From: JAYFNU01 sp034933305
GTDB lineage: Bacteria > Bacillota > Clostridia > Oscillospirales > Ruminococcaceae
DNA length: 64,000 nt
Reading direction: 5' to 3'
NCBI GenBank assembly: GCA_034933305.1
Contig: JAYFNU010000010.1
Coordinates: 16,601-80,600, forward strand
Shown here: positions 8,891 to 17,384 of the stretch, piece after piece
Numbering within the stretch: the stretch's first letter is position 1
Layout: every line of letters begins with the position of its first letter
Translations under genes and position numbers: made by a program
The notes under the pieces: model-generated
Database searches by the model: none
What the model was told of the DNA's origin: nothing
Seen by the model: only the letters and a program-made list of their open reading frames with translations

Positions 8891-8925
8891 TTGTAATTGT
8901 ATATTATGATTACATCAATTACAAA
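8891..8925. promoter_or_regulatory. operator-like inverted repeat between the divergent xis-like and sigma-like genes
   Basis: TTGTAATTG (8891-8899) and CAATTACAA (8916-8924) form a perfect 9-bp inverted repeat in a very AT-rich divergent promoter region. The right half, TGATTACATCAATTACAA at 8907-8924, recurs with two changes at 9691-9708 upstream of the next gene, which suggests one shared regulator. Confidence 0.55.
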
Positions 8926-8998
8926 GGCTTAATATATAGACCTTGGGAACACGCAAAACGGAAGTAGCGGAGAAATTTTTTTGGAAAGAAGGGCAGAA

Positions 8999-9640
8999 AT
9001 GAAGCAAAAGCAGCTCGCGAAGATCGTCCGTGAATGGGGCAGCTGTATGGACCCGGAGATTTCGGCGGAGACCTACCTGAACAGCCGGGACGCGGAGGCG
9101 GCCGCCTGGGCGCGGGAAAACGTGCAGGAACTGGACGCGCTGGACAGCGAAACCGCCAATCTCTACCGGCGGCAGCGGGAGCATACCGACTACCGCACCG
9201 CAGAGGAACTGGAACTTGCGAAGAAAAACGCCGTGGGCGTTCCCCGCGGCGGCAGGCCGCATTCGCCGGAAAACCGCTGGCTCAACGAGATTTTTGGCGA
9301 CGACCCGGAGGAGCTCTACCAGATGGTCGGCTCGGCAAAGCTGGCCGAGGCCATCCGGAAGCTGACGCCACACCAGCGCCGGGTGATCCACATGAGTGCG
9401 ATTCAGGAGCTGCGGACAAGTGAAATCGCGGAGGTCATCGGCACCAGCGAGCGGAACGTGCGGGATGTGCTTCAGCGGGCCTACGCCATGCTGCGGCGGG
9501 GCGCTGCCGGCGAGGGGTATCCCGAAACCGCGGCAGTCATCCTCGGCTGGACGCTGTTCCCCACCTTTATGCTGGGCTGGCAGATCTCGAAGCGCGTCTA
9601 TCCCGCCATCCGGCGAGCGTTGCTGAAAAATGCGGCATGA
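8999..9640 (+). CDS. sigma-70 region 4-like protein
   Basis: 213 residues. A C-terminal sigma-70 region 4-like helix-turn-helix is visible around 115-160 (LTPHQRRVIHMSAIQELRTSEIAEVIGTSERNVRDVLQRA), and a short hydrophobic stretch follows (AVILGWTLFPTFMLGW). No region 2 core-binding domain is seen, so it may act as a regulator rather than a full sigma factor. ATG 8999 is chosen over the in-frame TTG at 8981 because AGAAGGG lies 5 nt before it. Related genes are common in Clostridia integrative elements. Confidence 0.65.
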   Translation: MKQKQLAKIVREWGSCMDPEISAETYLNSRDAEAAAWARENVQELDALDSETANLYRRQREHTDYRTAEELELAKKNAVGVPRGGRPHSPENRWLNEIFGDDPEELYQMVGSAKLAEAIRKLTPHQRRVIHMSAIQELRTSEIAEVIGTSERNVRDVLQRAYAMLRRGAAGEGYPETAAVILGWTLFPTFMLGWQISKRVYPAIRRALLKNAA

Positions 9641-9690
9641 CGCAAAAAACGGCCGCCGCGGCTTGCGGCGACCGTTGAAATATGATACTG

Positions 9691-9709
9691 TGATTACAAG
9701 AATTACAAG
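9691..9709 (+). promoter_or_regulatory. second copy of the TGATTACA-NN-AATTACAA motif
   Basis: TGATTACAAGAATTACAAG overlaps the ribosome binding site region of the gene at 9720 and matches the copy at 8907-8924 except for the central two bases. Binding here could block transcription or translation of the downstream gene. Confidence 0.45.
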
Positions 9710-9719
9710 GAGGCGGAAC

Positions 9720-10391
9720 ATGGACGCAAAAAACATCCTCTCCCATCTGAATCTGCTGTGGGTGCGGTGGTCGGCGTATGAGGCGTCGGAGTACCGCGGC
9801 GTGCGGTATCTGCGGCCCGCGCCGGGCGCGCAGCCGCTTTCCTACAACTGCGCCGAGCAGCCGGAAGCGCTGGTGGCCGATGCGCTGGAGTTGGGGCGAC
9901 AGCTTGCGGCCAACACGCCCGACGCCGACCGCCTGTGTGCCGCGTTTGCGGCGCGCCACGGGCTTTTGGGCCTCGGTGCGGGAAAAGACGCAGGCCCGTT
10001 TTCCGGCGGCGACGTGGCCCCGTGTTATCGCCCTGTGAACGAGTGCGAGTACGGTGAGGAACTGGAGCGGTTTGAGTCGGAGATGCTGTCCCTCTACCGT
10101 CATTTTCTCTCTGCCCGCGGGGGCGAGATGCCGGCGGCCGCGGCCGCGATCACCGGCGGGCTCCGCTTCCAGCTGACCGCCGGCACGACGCCGCAGCTGC
10201 TCTGGCAGGCCGACCGCCTGCTGGACATCCTGCGTCTGGCCTACGCCGCTCAGCTCACCGACCCCGCCGCGCCGCTCAAGGTCTGCAAGAACTGCGGGAA
10301 GGTGTACTACAATCCCCACGCCAAAAGCGAGTTCTGCGGGACGAAGTGCCGGAATTATTACAATGTGAAGGTGTTCAGAAACAAAAAATAA
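9720..10391 (+). CDS. conserved hypothetical with C-terminal zinc-ribbon-like motif (DUF6076-like)
   Basis: 223 residues. The body (1-180) has no motif I can name. The C-terminus has CKNCGKVYYNP followed by FCGTKCRNYYNVK, a four-Cys zinc-binding knuckle like those of CGNR or DUF6076 proteins, which suggests nucleic-acid binding. AAGGAGG precedes the ATG. It follows the sigma-like gene with an 80-bp gap that carries the shared operator-like motif. Confidence 0.55.
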   Translation: MDAKNILSHLNLLWVRWSAYEASEYRGVRYLRPAPGAQPLSYNCAEQPEALVADALELGRQLAANTPDADRLCAAFAARHGLLGLGAGKDAGPFSGGDVAPCYRPVNECEYGEELERFESEMLSLYRHFLSARGGEMPAAAAAITGGLRFQLTAGTTPQLLWQADRLLDILRLAYAAQLTDPAAPLKVCKNCGKVYYNPHAKSEFCGTKCRNYYNVKVFRNKK

Positions 10392-10435
10392 GGGGCGCCG
10401 TTATTCTCAAAATTTATTCCGAATCAGTATGGCTT

Positions 10436-10470
10436 AAGCCGAGAGATGTCCTTTCACCTCTCGGCTTTTT
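10436..10470 (+). terminator. terminator after the zinc-ribbon gene
   Basis: Stem AAGCCGAGAG/CTCTCGGCTT (10436-10445 with 10458-10467) followed by a T run. Confidence 0.8.
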
Positions 10471-10552
10471 GCATAGAACCTATCTGCCATCAGTCCGGAT
10501 TATGGCACAGAACATCCTGTAAAATTTAGGTATCCGAAATGGATCTGACCGC

Positions 10553-10581
10553 TTGCCTCTATTCAGATAAAAGAATATAAT
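10553..10581 (+). promoter_or_regulatory. promoter of the helicase/type III restriction block
   Basis: TTGCCT at 10553-10558, a 17-bp spacer and TATAAT at 10576-10581, 41 bp upstream of the small helix-turn-helix gene. It is the only clear promoter before the long same-strand defence block. Confidence 0.6.
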
Positions 10582-10622
10582 GATTTTGTCGTCTTTTCGA
10601 CTTTTGCACTGAGGTGAGCGCA

Positions 10623-10802
10623 ATGGAATTTTTAACTGCAAAACAGGCTTCCGAATTGTGGGGAATATCTTCGCGGCGAGTTGCCTTGCTGTGTGCGCAG
10701 GGCCGTATTCCGGGAGCAGCCAAGGCGGGCAAGACATGGCTGCTGCCTCCGGATGCAAAAAAGCCGGTTGATCCCCGCCTGACAAAGATAAAATCCGAAT
10801 AG
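10623..10802 (+). CDS. small MerR/excisionase-type helix-turn-helix protein
   Basis: 59 residues: LTAKQASELWGISSRRVALLC is the helix-turn-helix and GAAKAGKTWLLPP the wing. It lies 16 nt upstream of the helicase gene and is probably the autoregulator of the block. GAGGTGAGCG precedes ATG 10623; the in-frame GTG at 10614 is less well placed. Confidence 0.7.
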   Translation: MEFLTAKQASELWGISSRRVALLCAQGRIPGAAKAGKTWLLPPDAKKPVDPRLTKIKSE

Positions 10803-10818
10803 AAAGTGCGGTGCTGAT

Positions 10819-13800
10819 ATGATCCCGCCCAAAATGATAGATAACAAACGCAACGGCACGGTCGCGGAGGAATTGCGGCAGAACCTCGGGAAAGATTCAA
10901 AGTTGTCCGTCATGACCGCGTATTTCACCATATTCGCTTTCTCTGCCTTAAAAAAAGAATTGCTGAAAATAGACAGCGTTCGTATGCTGTTCACCGACCC
11001 TGTGTTTGTCAAAGAGGATCAAGAGCAGACCAAGGAGTATTATCTGGAGCGAAACCAGGGGCAGAATCTGGGCGGAAACGTTTATGAAATCAAGCTGCGC
11101 AATGAAATGTGCCAGGCTTCCGTTGCCAGAGAGTGTGCCGAATGGTTCAAGGGAAAAGCGCAGATCAAAATGTTCAAGGAAAAGAATCCTGCCCAGCCGC
11201 GACTGATCCACATTGAAAACGGCACAGGCTCCGTTTCCATCAATGGCACCGTGGATTTTACCACCGATGGTCTGGGCCTTACGCATTCCAACCGCGTGGA
11301 CAGCAACATGTGCATGTACGGCCATGAGTACACAGACTATTTTCTAAAGCAGTTTGATGAACTCTGGAATGATCGCACGGCGGTTGAGGATGTCAAGGAA
11401 GAAGTCCTGAAGCAGCTCCAGCGCCTCTATAAGGAAAACACGCCCGAGTTCATCTACTTTGTCACGCTCTACCATATCTTCAACCAGTATCTGGGCGAGC
11501 TGACCGAGGATAACATTCTCAAAACGAGAACCGGCATCAAGGACACCATCATCTGGAACAAGCTCTACCAGTTCCAGAAGGACGGCGTGATGGGGGCCAT
11601 CGACAAAATTGAAAAATACAACGGCTGCATTATCGCCGACAGCGTTGGTCTTGGTAAGACCTTTTCGGCGCTGGCCGTGATTAAATATTACGAACTGCGC
11701 AATGACCGCGTCCTGGTCCTGGCGCCCAAAAAGCTCCGGGACAACTGGACGATCTATACGCAGAACGATACCCGCAATATTCTGGCCGGCGACCGCTTCA
11801 ACTATGATGTGCTGAACCACACCGACCTGAGCCGCTACAGCGGCACCTCCGGCGATATCAACCTCGCCACCGTGAATTGGGGCAACTACGATCTGGTAGT
11901 CATCGACGAGAGCCATAACTTCCGCAATAACAACCCCTCCAAGAACAAGGTCACCCGCTATGAGCGGATGATGCAGGATGTCATCCAGTCCGGCGTAAAG
12001 ACCAAGGTGCTGATGCTCTCCGCGACCCCTGTCAATAACCGGATGAATGACATCAAAAACCAGATCTATTTCATTACTGAGGGAAAAAACGATGCGTTTG
12101 CGGAAATCGGCATCCCAAATCTGGAGATTCTGCTGAAAAAAGCCCAGAGCATTTTCAACAAATGGTCCGAGCTTCCGGATGAGCGTCGCAACACGAACTC
12201 ATTTGTGGAAATGATGAGCATGGACTATTTTAAGCTCCTGGACACGGTCACCATCGCCCGCTCTCGCAAACACATCGAAAAATATTATAACCTTTCGGAA
12301 ATCGGCAAATTCCCCAGACGTTTGCCGCCGCAAAACATCTACGCGGAAATCGATACAAAAAAGCAGTTTCGGCCCATAGGCGAAGTCAACCAGCAGATCA
12401 AGCGGCTGACGCTTGGGCTCTACTCCCCCCTGCGCTACGTCCTGCCGGAAAAGCGGGATGAATACGAAAAGAAATATGACGTCGCCGTGGGCGACGGCAA
12501 GTCCGTCTTTAAGCAGGCGGACCGCGAAACCCACCTCATCGACCTGATGCGCGTCGGCATGCTCAAACGCATGGAGAGCTCCGTCAACTCTTTCGGGCTC
12601 ACCGTAACGAAAATCCTTTCCAGCGTGGAATTCACCCTGCAGCTTATTGAAAAAAATCTTCTTGTCTATGACCCGGAGCTGCAAATCGGCGGAATCGATC
12701 TGGACGACAACGAGCTGGATGATCTGATGTTCGGCAAGAACGTCAAGGTTCTGCTGCAGGATATGGACCTGATCAGGTGGCAGCAGGATCTGGAGGACGA
12801 CCGCGACAAGCTGCGCGCCATTCTGGACGAGGTAAGGGTCATCACGCCGGAGCGCGACCAAAAGCTGCATACGCTCCGGGAACTGATCCGCCAAAAGGTC
12901 GAGCATCCCATCAATCCCGGCAATCGGAAAATTATCGTCTTTACTGCTTTTGCGGATACCGCCAATTATCTCTATGACAACCTCGCCCCTGCCCTGCAAA
13001 GCGCCGGTATCTATACCGCGCTGGTCACCGGCTCCGGTGAGAACCGCTCCACCCTGCCCGTTCCCAAGGGGCTGCGCAGCAAGGTGAAGCTGACGGACAT
13101 CAGCACCGTGCTGACGCTGTTCTCTCCCCGCTCCAAGGAGTGCGACAAGGTGTTCCCGGAGATCAGCGACCGCATCGATGTGCTGATCGCCACGGACTGC
13201 ATCTCGGAAGGCCAGAACCTGCAGGACTGCGACTATCTCATCAATTACGACATCCACTGGAACCCGGTGCGCATTATCCAGCGCTTTGGACGAATCGACC
13301 GTATCGGCTCCACCAACGACGTCATTCAGCTTGTGAACTTCTGGCCCATGCAGGATCTGGACGAGTATATCAACCTGCAGCAGCGCGTGCAGGGCCGCAT
13401 GGTGCTGCTGGACGTCTCCGCCACCGGCGAGGAAAACGTCATCGACGGAAACGGCAGCGAGATGAAGGATCTGGAGTATCGCAAGAAGCAGCTCAAGCGT
13501 CTGCAGGAAGAAGTGGTGGATCTGGAGGACATCTCCGGCGGCATCTCCATCACCGACCTGACCTTCAACGATTTCAAGAGTGACCTGATGGAGTATCTGA
13601 AAGACCACCGCAAGGAGCTCAGCACTGCGCCCACCGGCTTGTATGCCGTGACGGAAATCGACGAGAGCCTGCGGGACACCCTAAAGCCGGGCGTCATCTT
13701 CACCCTGCGGCAAGTCAAAGGGCGGGAACAGACCCGCGAGCAGAATGCCCTGTTCCCGTATTATCTCGTTTACGTCACCGACGACGGCGAGGTGCGTCAG

Positions 13801-14091
13801 TCCTTTCTCCATGCCAAGCAGATTCTGGACTATTATAAAAAGCTCTGCAACGGCAGGAGCGAGGTGCTCTCCGAGCTGGTGCGGCAGTTCAATGCCGAGA
13901 CCGGCGACGGTAGCCGGATGCAGCAGTATTCCGGCCTGCTGAATACCGCGGTGGAGAATCTCATCGGCAAGAAGCAGGAAATCGGCGTAGCCAGCCTGTT
14001 TTCCAGAGGCGGCACCACGCTGCAAAAGGAATTCTACGACGGTCTGGAGGACTTCGAGCTGGTGACATTTTTGGTAATTAAGAATTTATAA
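10819..14091 (+). CDS. SNF2-type DEAD/DEAH helicase with N-terminal phospholipase-D-like region
   Basis: 1090 residues. The N-terminal 200 residues resemble the PLD-like domain that precedes some bacterial SNF2 helicases, but its catalytic HxK motif is degenerate (LIHIENGTGSVSINGTVDFT). The motor has Walker A DSVGLGKT (about 274-281), Walker B VIDESHN (about 361), LSATPVNNR (motif III) and the C-terminal helicase domain with FTAFADT, TDCISEGQNLQ and RIIQRFGRIDRIGS (about 820). Proteins like this move on DNA and occur in anti-phage systems. It heads the DUF4391-Mod-Res run. Confidence 0.85.
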   Translation: MIPPKMIDNKRNGTVAEELRQNLGKDSKLSVMTAYFTIFAFSALKKELLKIDSVRMLFTDPVFVKEDQEQTKEYYLERNQGQNLGGNVYEIKLRNEMCQASVARECAEWFKGKAQIKMFKEKNPAQPRLIHIENGTGSVSINGTVDFTTDGLGLTHSNRVDSNMCMYGHEYTDYFLKQFDELWNDRTAVEDVKEEVLKQLQRLYKENTPEFIYFVTLYHIFNQYLGELTEDNILKTRTGIKDTIIWNKLYQFQKDGVMGAIDKIEKYNGCIIADSVGLGKTFSALAVIKYYELRNDRVLVLAPKKLRDNWTIYTQNDTRNILAGDRFNYDVLNHTDLSRYSGTSGDINLATVNWGNYDLVVIDESHNFRNNNPSKNKVTRYERMMQDVIQSGVKTKVLMLSATPVNNRMNDIKNQIYFITEGKNDAFAEIGIPNLEILLKKAQSIFNKWSELPDERRNTNSFVEMMSMDYFKLLDTVTIARSRKHIEKYYNLSEIGKFPRRLPPQNIYAEIDTKKQFRPIGEVNQQIKRLTLGLYSPLRYVLPEKRDEYEKKYDVAVGDGKSVFKQADRETHLIDLMRVGMLKRMESSVNSFGLTVTKILSSVEFTLQLIEKNLLVYDPELQIGGIDLDDNELDDLMFGKNVKVLLQDMDLIRWQQDLEDDRDKLRAILDEVRVITPERDQKLHTLRELIRQKVEHPINPGNRKIIVFTAFADTANYLYDNLAPALQSAGIYTALVTGSGENRSTLPVPKGLRSKVKLTDISTVLTLFSPRSKECDKVFPEISDRIDVLIATDCISEGQNLQDCDYLINYDIHWNPVRIIQRFGRIDRIGSTNDVIQLVNFWPMQDLDEYINLQQRVQGRMVLLDVSATGEENVIDGNGSEMKDLEYRKKQLKRLQEEVVDLEDISGGISITDLTFNDFKSDLMEYLKDHRKELSTAPTGLYAVTEIDESLRDTLKPGVIFTLRQVKGREQTREQNALFPYYLVYVTDDGEVRQSFLHAKQILDYYKKLCNGRSEVLSELVRQFNAETGDGSRMQQYSGLLNTAVENLIGKKQEIGVASLFSRGGTTLQKEFYDGLEDFELVTFLVIKNL

Positions 14092-14092
14092 A

Positions 14093-14108
14093 TCATAATT
14101 CATAATTG
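14093..14108. repeat. short AT-rich repeat between helicase and DUF4391 genes
   Basis: TCATAATTCATAATTG; the ATTCATAATTG core recurs at 14648-14658 inside the next gene. Confidence 0.45.
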
Positions 14109-14125
14109 GGAAAGGTGGGGCAAGA

Positions 14126-14827
14126 TTGTACGAAAAACTGAACATTCCCGCCGCCTGCGGGGTGGACAAGCCGATTTATAAAAAGATGTTCTACGACAAC
14201 GCCGACCTCTCCAGAGCAGACAAGGCTCTGTTTACTGATGTCATCGACAAGGTGACCTGGGTGTACTGTCTGAAACCGGAGAGCATTCCCATCAAGCCTT
14301 ACCGGGACGAGACGCGGGACTACCCGGAGGTGGAGGTGCTGGAAGTGGCGCTGACCGCCGAAAAGGGGCTGCGCCGCATCGCCGAGATCATTATGCGCGC
14401 CATTCCGTACCCCATGCTGCTGATTTTCCGGCTGGGCGAGCAGGCGCAGGTCTGGGCCGCGCACCAGCGATTCAATTTGTCCGACAGCGAAAAGGTGACG
14501 CTGGAGGAGTTCGTCTCCACCGACTGGCTGACGGATGATTCTCCCCTTTGGGCGGCGCTGGACGCGCAGAAACAGCGGTTCACCAACTTCTTTGATTTTT
14601 ACACCGACTGGGTGGACGCCATTTCAATTTATCATGCACAATGCACAATTCATAATTGCGGGAGCGTGACCGGCGCGGAAGCCCGGAATCTTCTGGCCGA
14701 ACAGGCGCAGCGCGAAGCCAAAATCGCCGCCCTCCGCGCGGAGATGAAAAAGGAAACGCAATTCAACCGCAAGGTAGAACTGAATATGGAGATAAAGAGA
14801 TTGGGTGAGGAGGGCAAGATAAAATGA
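14126..14827 (+). CDS. DUF4391 domain-containing protein
   Basis: 233 residues, DUF4391 family, found next to SNF2-type helicases and type III methylases in bacterial defence islands; its biochemical role is unknown. The start is TTG 14126 with AAAGGTGGGG before it. The segment from about residue 170 to 180 (IYHAQCTIHNCG) is encoded by a repeat-like insertion at 14631-14658 that leaves the frame open. The C-terminus is a charged, probably coiled-coil tail. It overlaps the next gene by 4 nt (ATGA). Confidence 0.75.
   Translation: MYEKLNIPAACGVDKPIYKKMFYDNADLSRADKALFTDVIDKVTWVYCLKPESIPIKPYRDETRDYPEVEVLEVALTAEKGLRRIAEIIMRAIPYPMLLIFRLGEQAQVWAAHQRFNLSDSEKVTLEEFVSTDWLTDDSPLWAALDAQKQRFTNFFDFYTDWVDAISIYHAQCTIHNCGSVTGAEARNLLAEQAQREAKIAALRAEMKKETQFNRKVELNMEIKRLGEEGKIK
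14631..14658. repeat. repeat-like insertion within the DUF4391 gene
   Basis: A 28-bp AT-rich stretch containing two TGCACAAT units and ATTCATAATTG, matching the repeat at 14093-14108. It is read in frame. Confidence 0.45.
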
Positions 14828-15450
14828 TATGGAAAACGGTCCTTGCCATCATTGGAAGCATAGGTGGAGCCGGCGTGATTATTTCTGCGGTAGTGTACTT
14901 TTGCTCAAACATAATAGCAAAACGCCTTGAGCAAAAATATAGCAGCAAGTTAGCAAAAGAACTGGAGTCATTTAGAATGAAGTTGTCAGGAAAGAATTAT
15001 ATCAGCAAGGTTAGATTTGATAAAGAATTTGGAATATACTCTGACTTGTCGGAAAAAACTTTAGATATGGTTTCAGCCTGTTATTTTTTATTTCCCACGG
15101 CAATTGACCATGTACCAAGCGAAGAAGAGCAACGGCTATTTTACGAGAAACGTTTTCAGAAAGCCTGTGATGCATACAATGTGGCGAACACTACGCTAAT
15201 GGCAAATGCCCCATTTATTTCAGAAGGCTTATATAATTCCTTTTGTGAAATAAGGGACTTGTGTATGAAGCAAATAGATATGTACACGTGGTGCGGCGCA
15301 TTGGCACCAAAGCGGCAGTCTTTTTCTCAGTCTGTAATAACAGCTGAAGATCAAAGCAATGAGAGAACAAAAGAAATTGCCAAAAAGCAAGAGCAGCTTG
15401 TTGTCTCAATGAGAACTTATCTGTCTGCATTAGACGTAATAGAAGGGTGA
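14824..15450 (+). CDS. membrane-anchored hypothetical protein in the defence block
   Basis: 208 residues with one N-terminal membrane helix (about 7-29) and a mostly helical soluble part. I recognise no named domain. It is much more AT-rich than the genes on either side, as if inserted separately, yet ATGA overlap with DUF4391 and an 8-nt gap to the methylase keep it in the operon. A membrane-anchored helper or effector of the restriction system is possible but unproven. Confidence 0.55.
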   Translation: MIWKTVLAIIGSIGGAGVIISAVVYFCSNIIAKRLEQKYSSKLAKELESFRMKLSGKNYISKVRFDKEFGIYSDLSEKTLDMVSACYFLFPTAIDHVPSEEEQRLFYEKRFQKACDAYNVANTTLMANAPFISEGLYNSFCEIRDLCMKQIDMYTWCGALAPKRQSFSQSVITAEDQSNERTKEIAKKQEQLVVSMRTYLSALDVIEG

Positions 15451-15457
15451 TAACCAA

Positions 15458-17374
15458 ATGACAAAACTTGATGGACGGACGCCGGATTTGGCGGAGGAAC
15501 ATATTGAACAGCTGAAACAGATTTTCCCGGATGTGTTCGAGGAAGGGAAAATCGATTTTGACAAGCTCAAGCAGGATTTGGGCGAGTATGTGGACGACGG
15601 CAGCGAGCGGTATAACTTCACATGGAACGGCAAAGGCAGGGCCCTGAAGCTCTCCCAGACGCCGTCCATGGGCACTCTGCGCCCCTGCGAGGCTGAGAGC
15701 AAAAACTGGGGCGACACCCGGAATCTCTACATAGAGGGCGACAACCTGGAGGTTCTGAAGCTCCTGCAAAAGAGCTATCACGGCAAAATCAAGATGATTT
15801 ACATAGACCCGCCGTACAACACCGGCAGCGATTTCGTGTACCCCGACGACTTTTCCGACAGCATCGAAAACTACAGAAAACTCACCGGCCAGGTGGACGA
15901 CGAGGGCAGGAAAATCAGCACCAACAGCGAGGCCAGCGGGCGCTACCACACCGACTGGCTGAACATGATGTATCCCCGTCTGCGTCTGGCGAGGAATCTT
16001 CTGACTGATGATGGCGTGATTTTCATTAGCATTGATGACAATGAAGTTGATAATTTGATGAAAATGTGTTCAGAAATATTTGGAGAGCAAAATTATATTG
16101 CTAACTTAGTGAGAAAAACCAAAACGACATCAAACAATGGAAATCAATTTGCGCCATCGCACGAATATATTATTGTTTGTGCAAAATCTGCTGATACATT
16201 GAACGTATTTAACGACCCTGAAGCTCAAGAAACTGAAGACTATATTAAATTGTTCAAGTATGAAGATAATTATAGCAAATATAATATAATAGGATTGTTC
16301 CAACCAGCATTAAAACATGGTGGATCGACTTATCCTATCGAATGTCCTGACGGTAGTTTTGTAATCACTCCAGACAATAAACCTTGGCGATGGAACGAGC
16401 AAACTTTTCTGAAAGGCAAAAGCGAAAACAGAGTTGTCTTTAAAAGAACAGATACATCTCCACTAATAGATTTATCTGGGAACCAAGCTAAATGGAATAT
16501 TTACACGAAATTGTATTTGAAGGAACGCTTGGAAGCTGGAATGCGTCCAATAACTTTTATAGAAAAATATACTAACTCAGAAGCAAGTAAAGAACTAATA
16601 AAAATGGAAATACCATTTGACTTTTCTAAACCCTATCGGTTGATACAATATCTTATTAAGATTTGCGTTGCAGACCAAAATTCATACATTCTCGACTTTT
16701 TCTCCGGCTCCGCAACCACTGCCCACGCGGTCATACAACTCAACGCCGATGACGGCGGGAATCGCAAATTCATCATGGTGCAGTTGCCGGAGCCCTGTGC
16801 CGAGGATACGGAAGCCGCAAAAGCCGGTTACAAAAACATTAGCGAAATAGGCAAGGAGCGCATCCGCCGGGCGGGCGAGAAAATCAAGGCCGAGGTGGAG
16901 GAACAGAACGCTCAGCTTAAAATAGACGAAGAGCCGAAGAAGGTTCCGGACATCGGCTTCAAGGTGTTCAAGCTCGACAGCTCCAACCTGAAAAAGTGGC
17001 AGCCGGATTATGACCATTTTGAGCAGACGCTGTGGGACAGCGTGGGCAATTATATGGAAGGCCGCTCCGAGTTGGATGTGGTCTATGAAATCATGCTCAA
17101 AATGGGTCTTGATCTCACCTGGCCGCTGGACAAGCATACCATCGGCGGCAAAAACGTCTATGCCATCGGCATGGGCGCGCTGATGATCTGTCTGGACGAC
17201 AATATCACCACCGACGTGGCCGACGGCATGGCCGCCCTCCATAAAGAGCTTGCTCCCGAAACCTGGAAGGTGGTCTTCAAGGACAACGGCTTCACCACCG
17301 ACAGCGCCAAGGTCAACGTCAAAGAAATCCTCAAATGCGCCGGTCTGGACGAGGACGCATTTACAACGGTGTGA
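15458..17374 (+). CDS. mod: type III restriction-modification methyltransferase (Mod)
   Basis: 638 residues, beta-class adenine-N6 methyltransferase. Motif IV DPPYNTG starts at residue 117 and motif I FFSGSATTAHAV at about 414, so the target-recognition domain lies between. That middle part (nucleotides about 16000-16690) is clearly more AT-rich than the flanks, which suggests domain exchange. The C-terminal part (about 480-638) would contact Res and DNA. Mod would methylate host DNA and provide sequence recognition for Res at 17953. Confidence 0.9.
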   Translation: MTKLDGRTPDLAEEHIEQLKQIFPDVFEEGKIDFDKLKQDLGEYVDDGSERYNFTWNGKGRALKLSQTPSMGTLRPCEAESKNWGDTRNLYIEGDNLEVLKLLQKSYHGKIKMIYIDPPYNTGSDFVYPDDFSDSIENYRKLTGQVDDEGRKISTNSEASGRYHTDWLNMMYPRLRLARNLLTDDGVIFISIDDNEVDNLMKMCSEIFGEQNYIANLVRKTKTTSNNGNQFAPSHEYIIVCAKSADTLNVFNDPEAQETEDYIKLFKYEDNYSKYNIIGLFQPALKHGGSTYPIECPDGSFVITPDNKPWRWNEQTFLKGKSENRVVFKRTDTSPLIDLSGNQAKWNIYTKLYLKERLEAGMRPITFIEKYTNSEASKELIKMEIPFDFSKPYRLIQYLIKICVADQNSYILDFFSGSATTAHAVIQLNADDGGNRKFIMVQLPEPCAEDTEAAKAGYKNISEIGKERIRRAGEKIKAEVEEQNAQLKIDEEPKKVPDIGFKVFKLDSSNLKKWQPDYDHFEQTLWDSVGNYMEGRSELDVVYEIMLKMGLDLTWPLDKHTIGGKNVYAIGMGALMICLDDNITTDVADGMAALHKELAPETWKVVFKDNGFTTDSAKVNVKEILKCAGLDEDAFTTV

Positions 17375-17384
17375 GGTGGAGACG

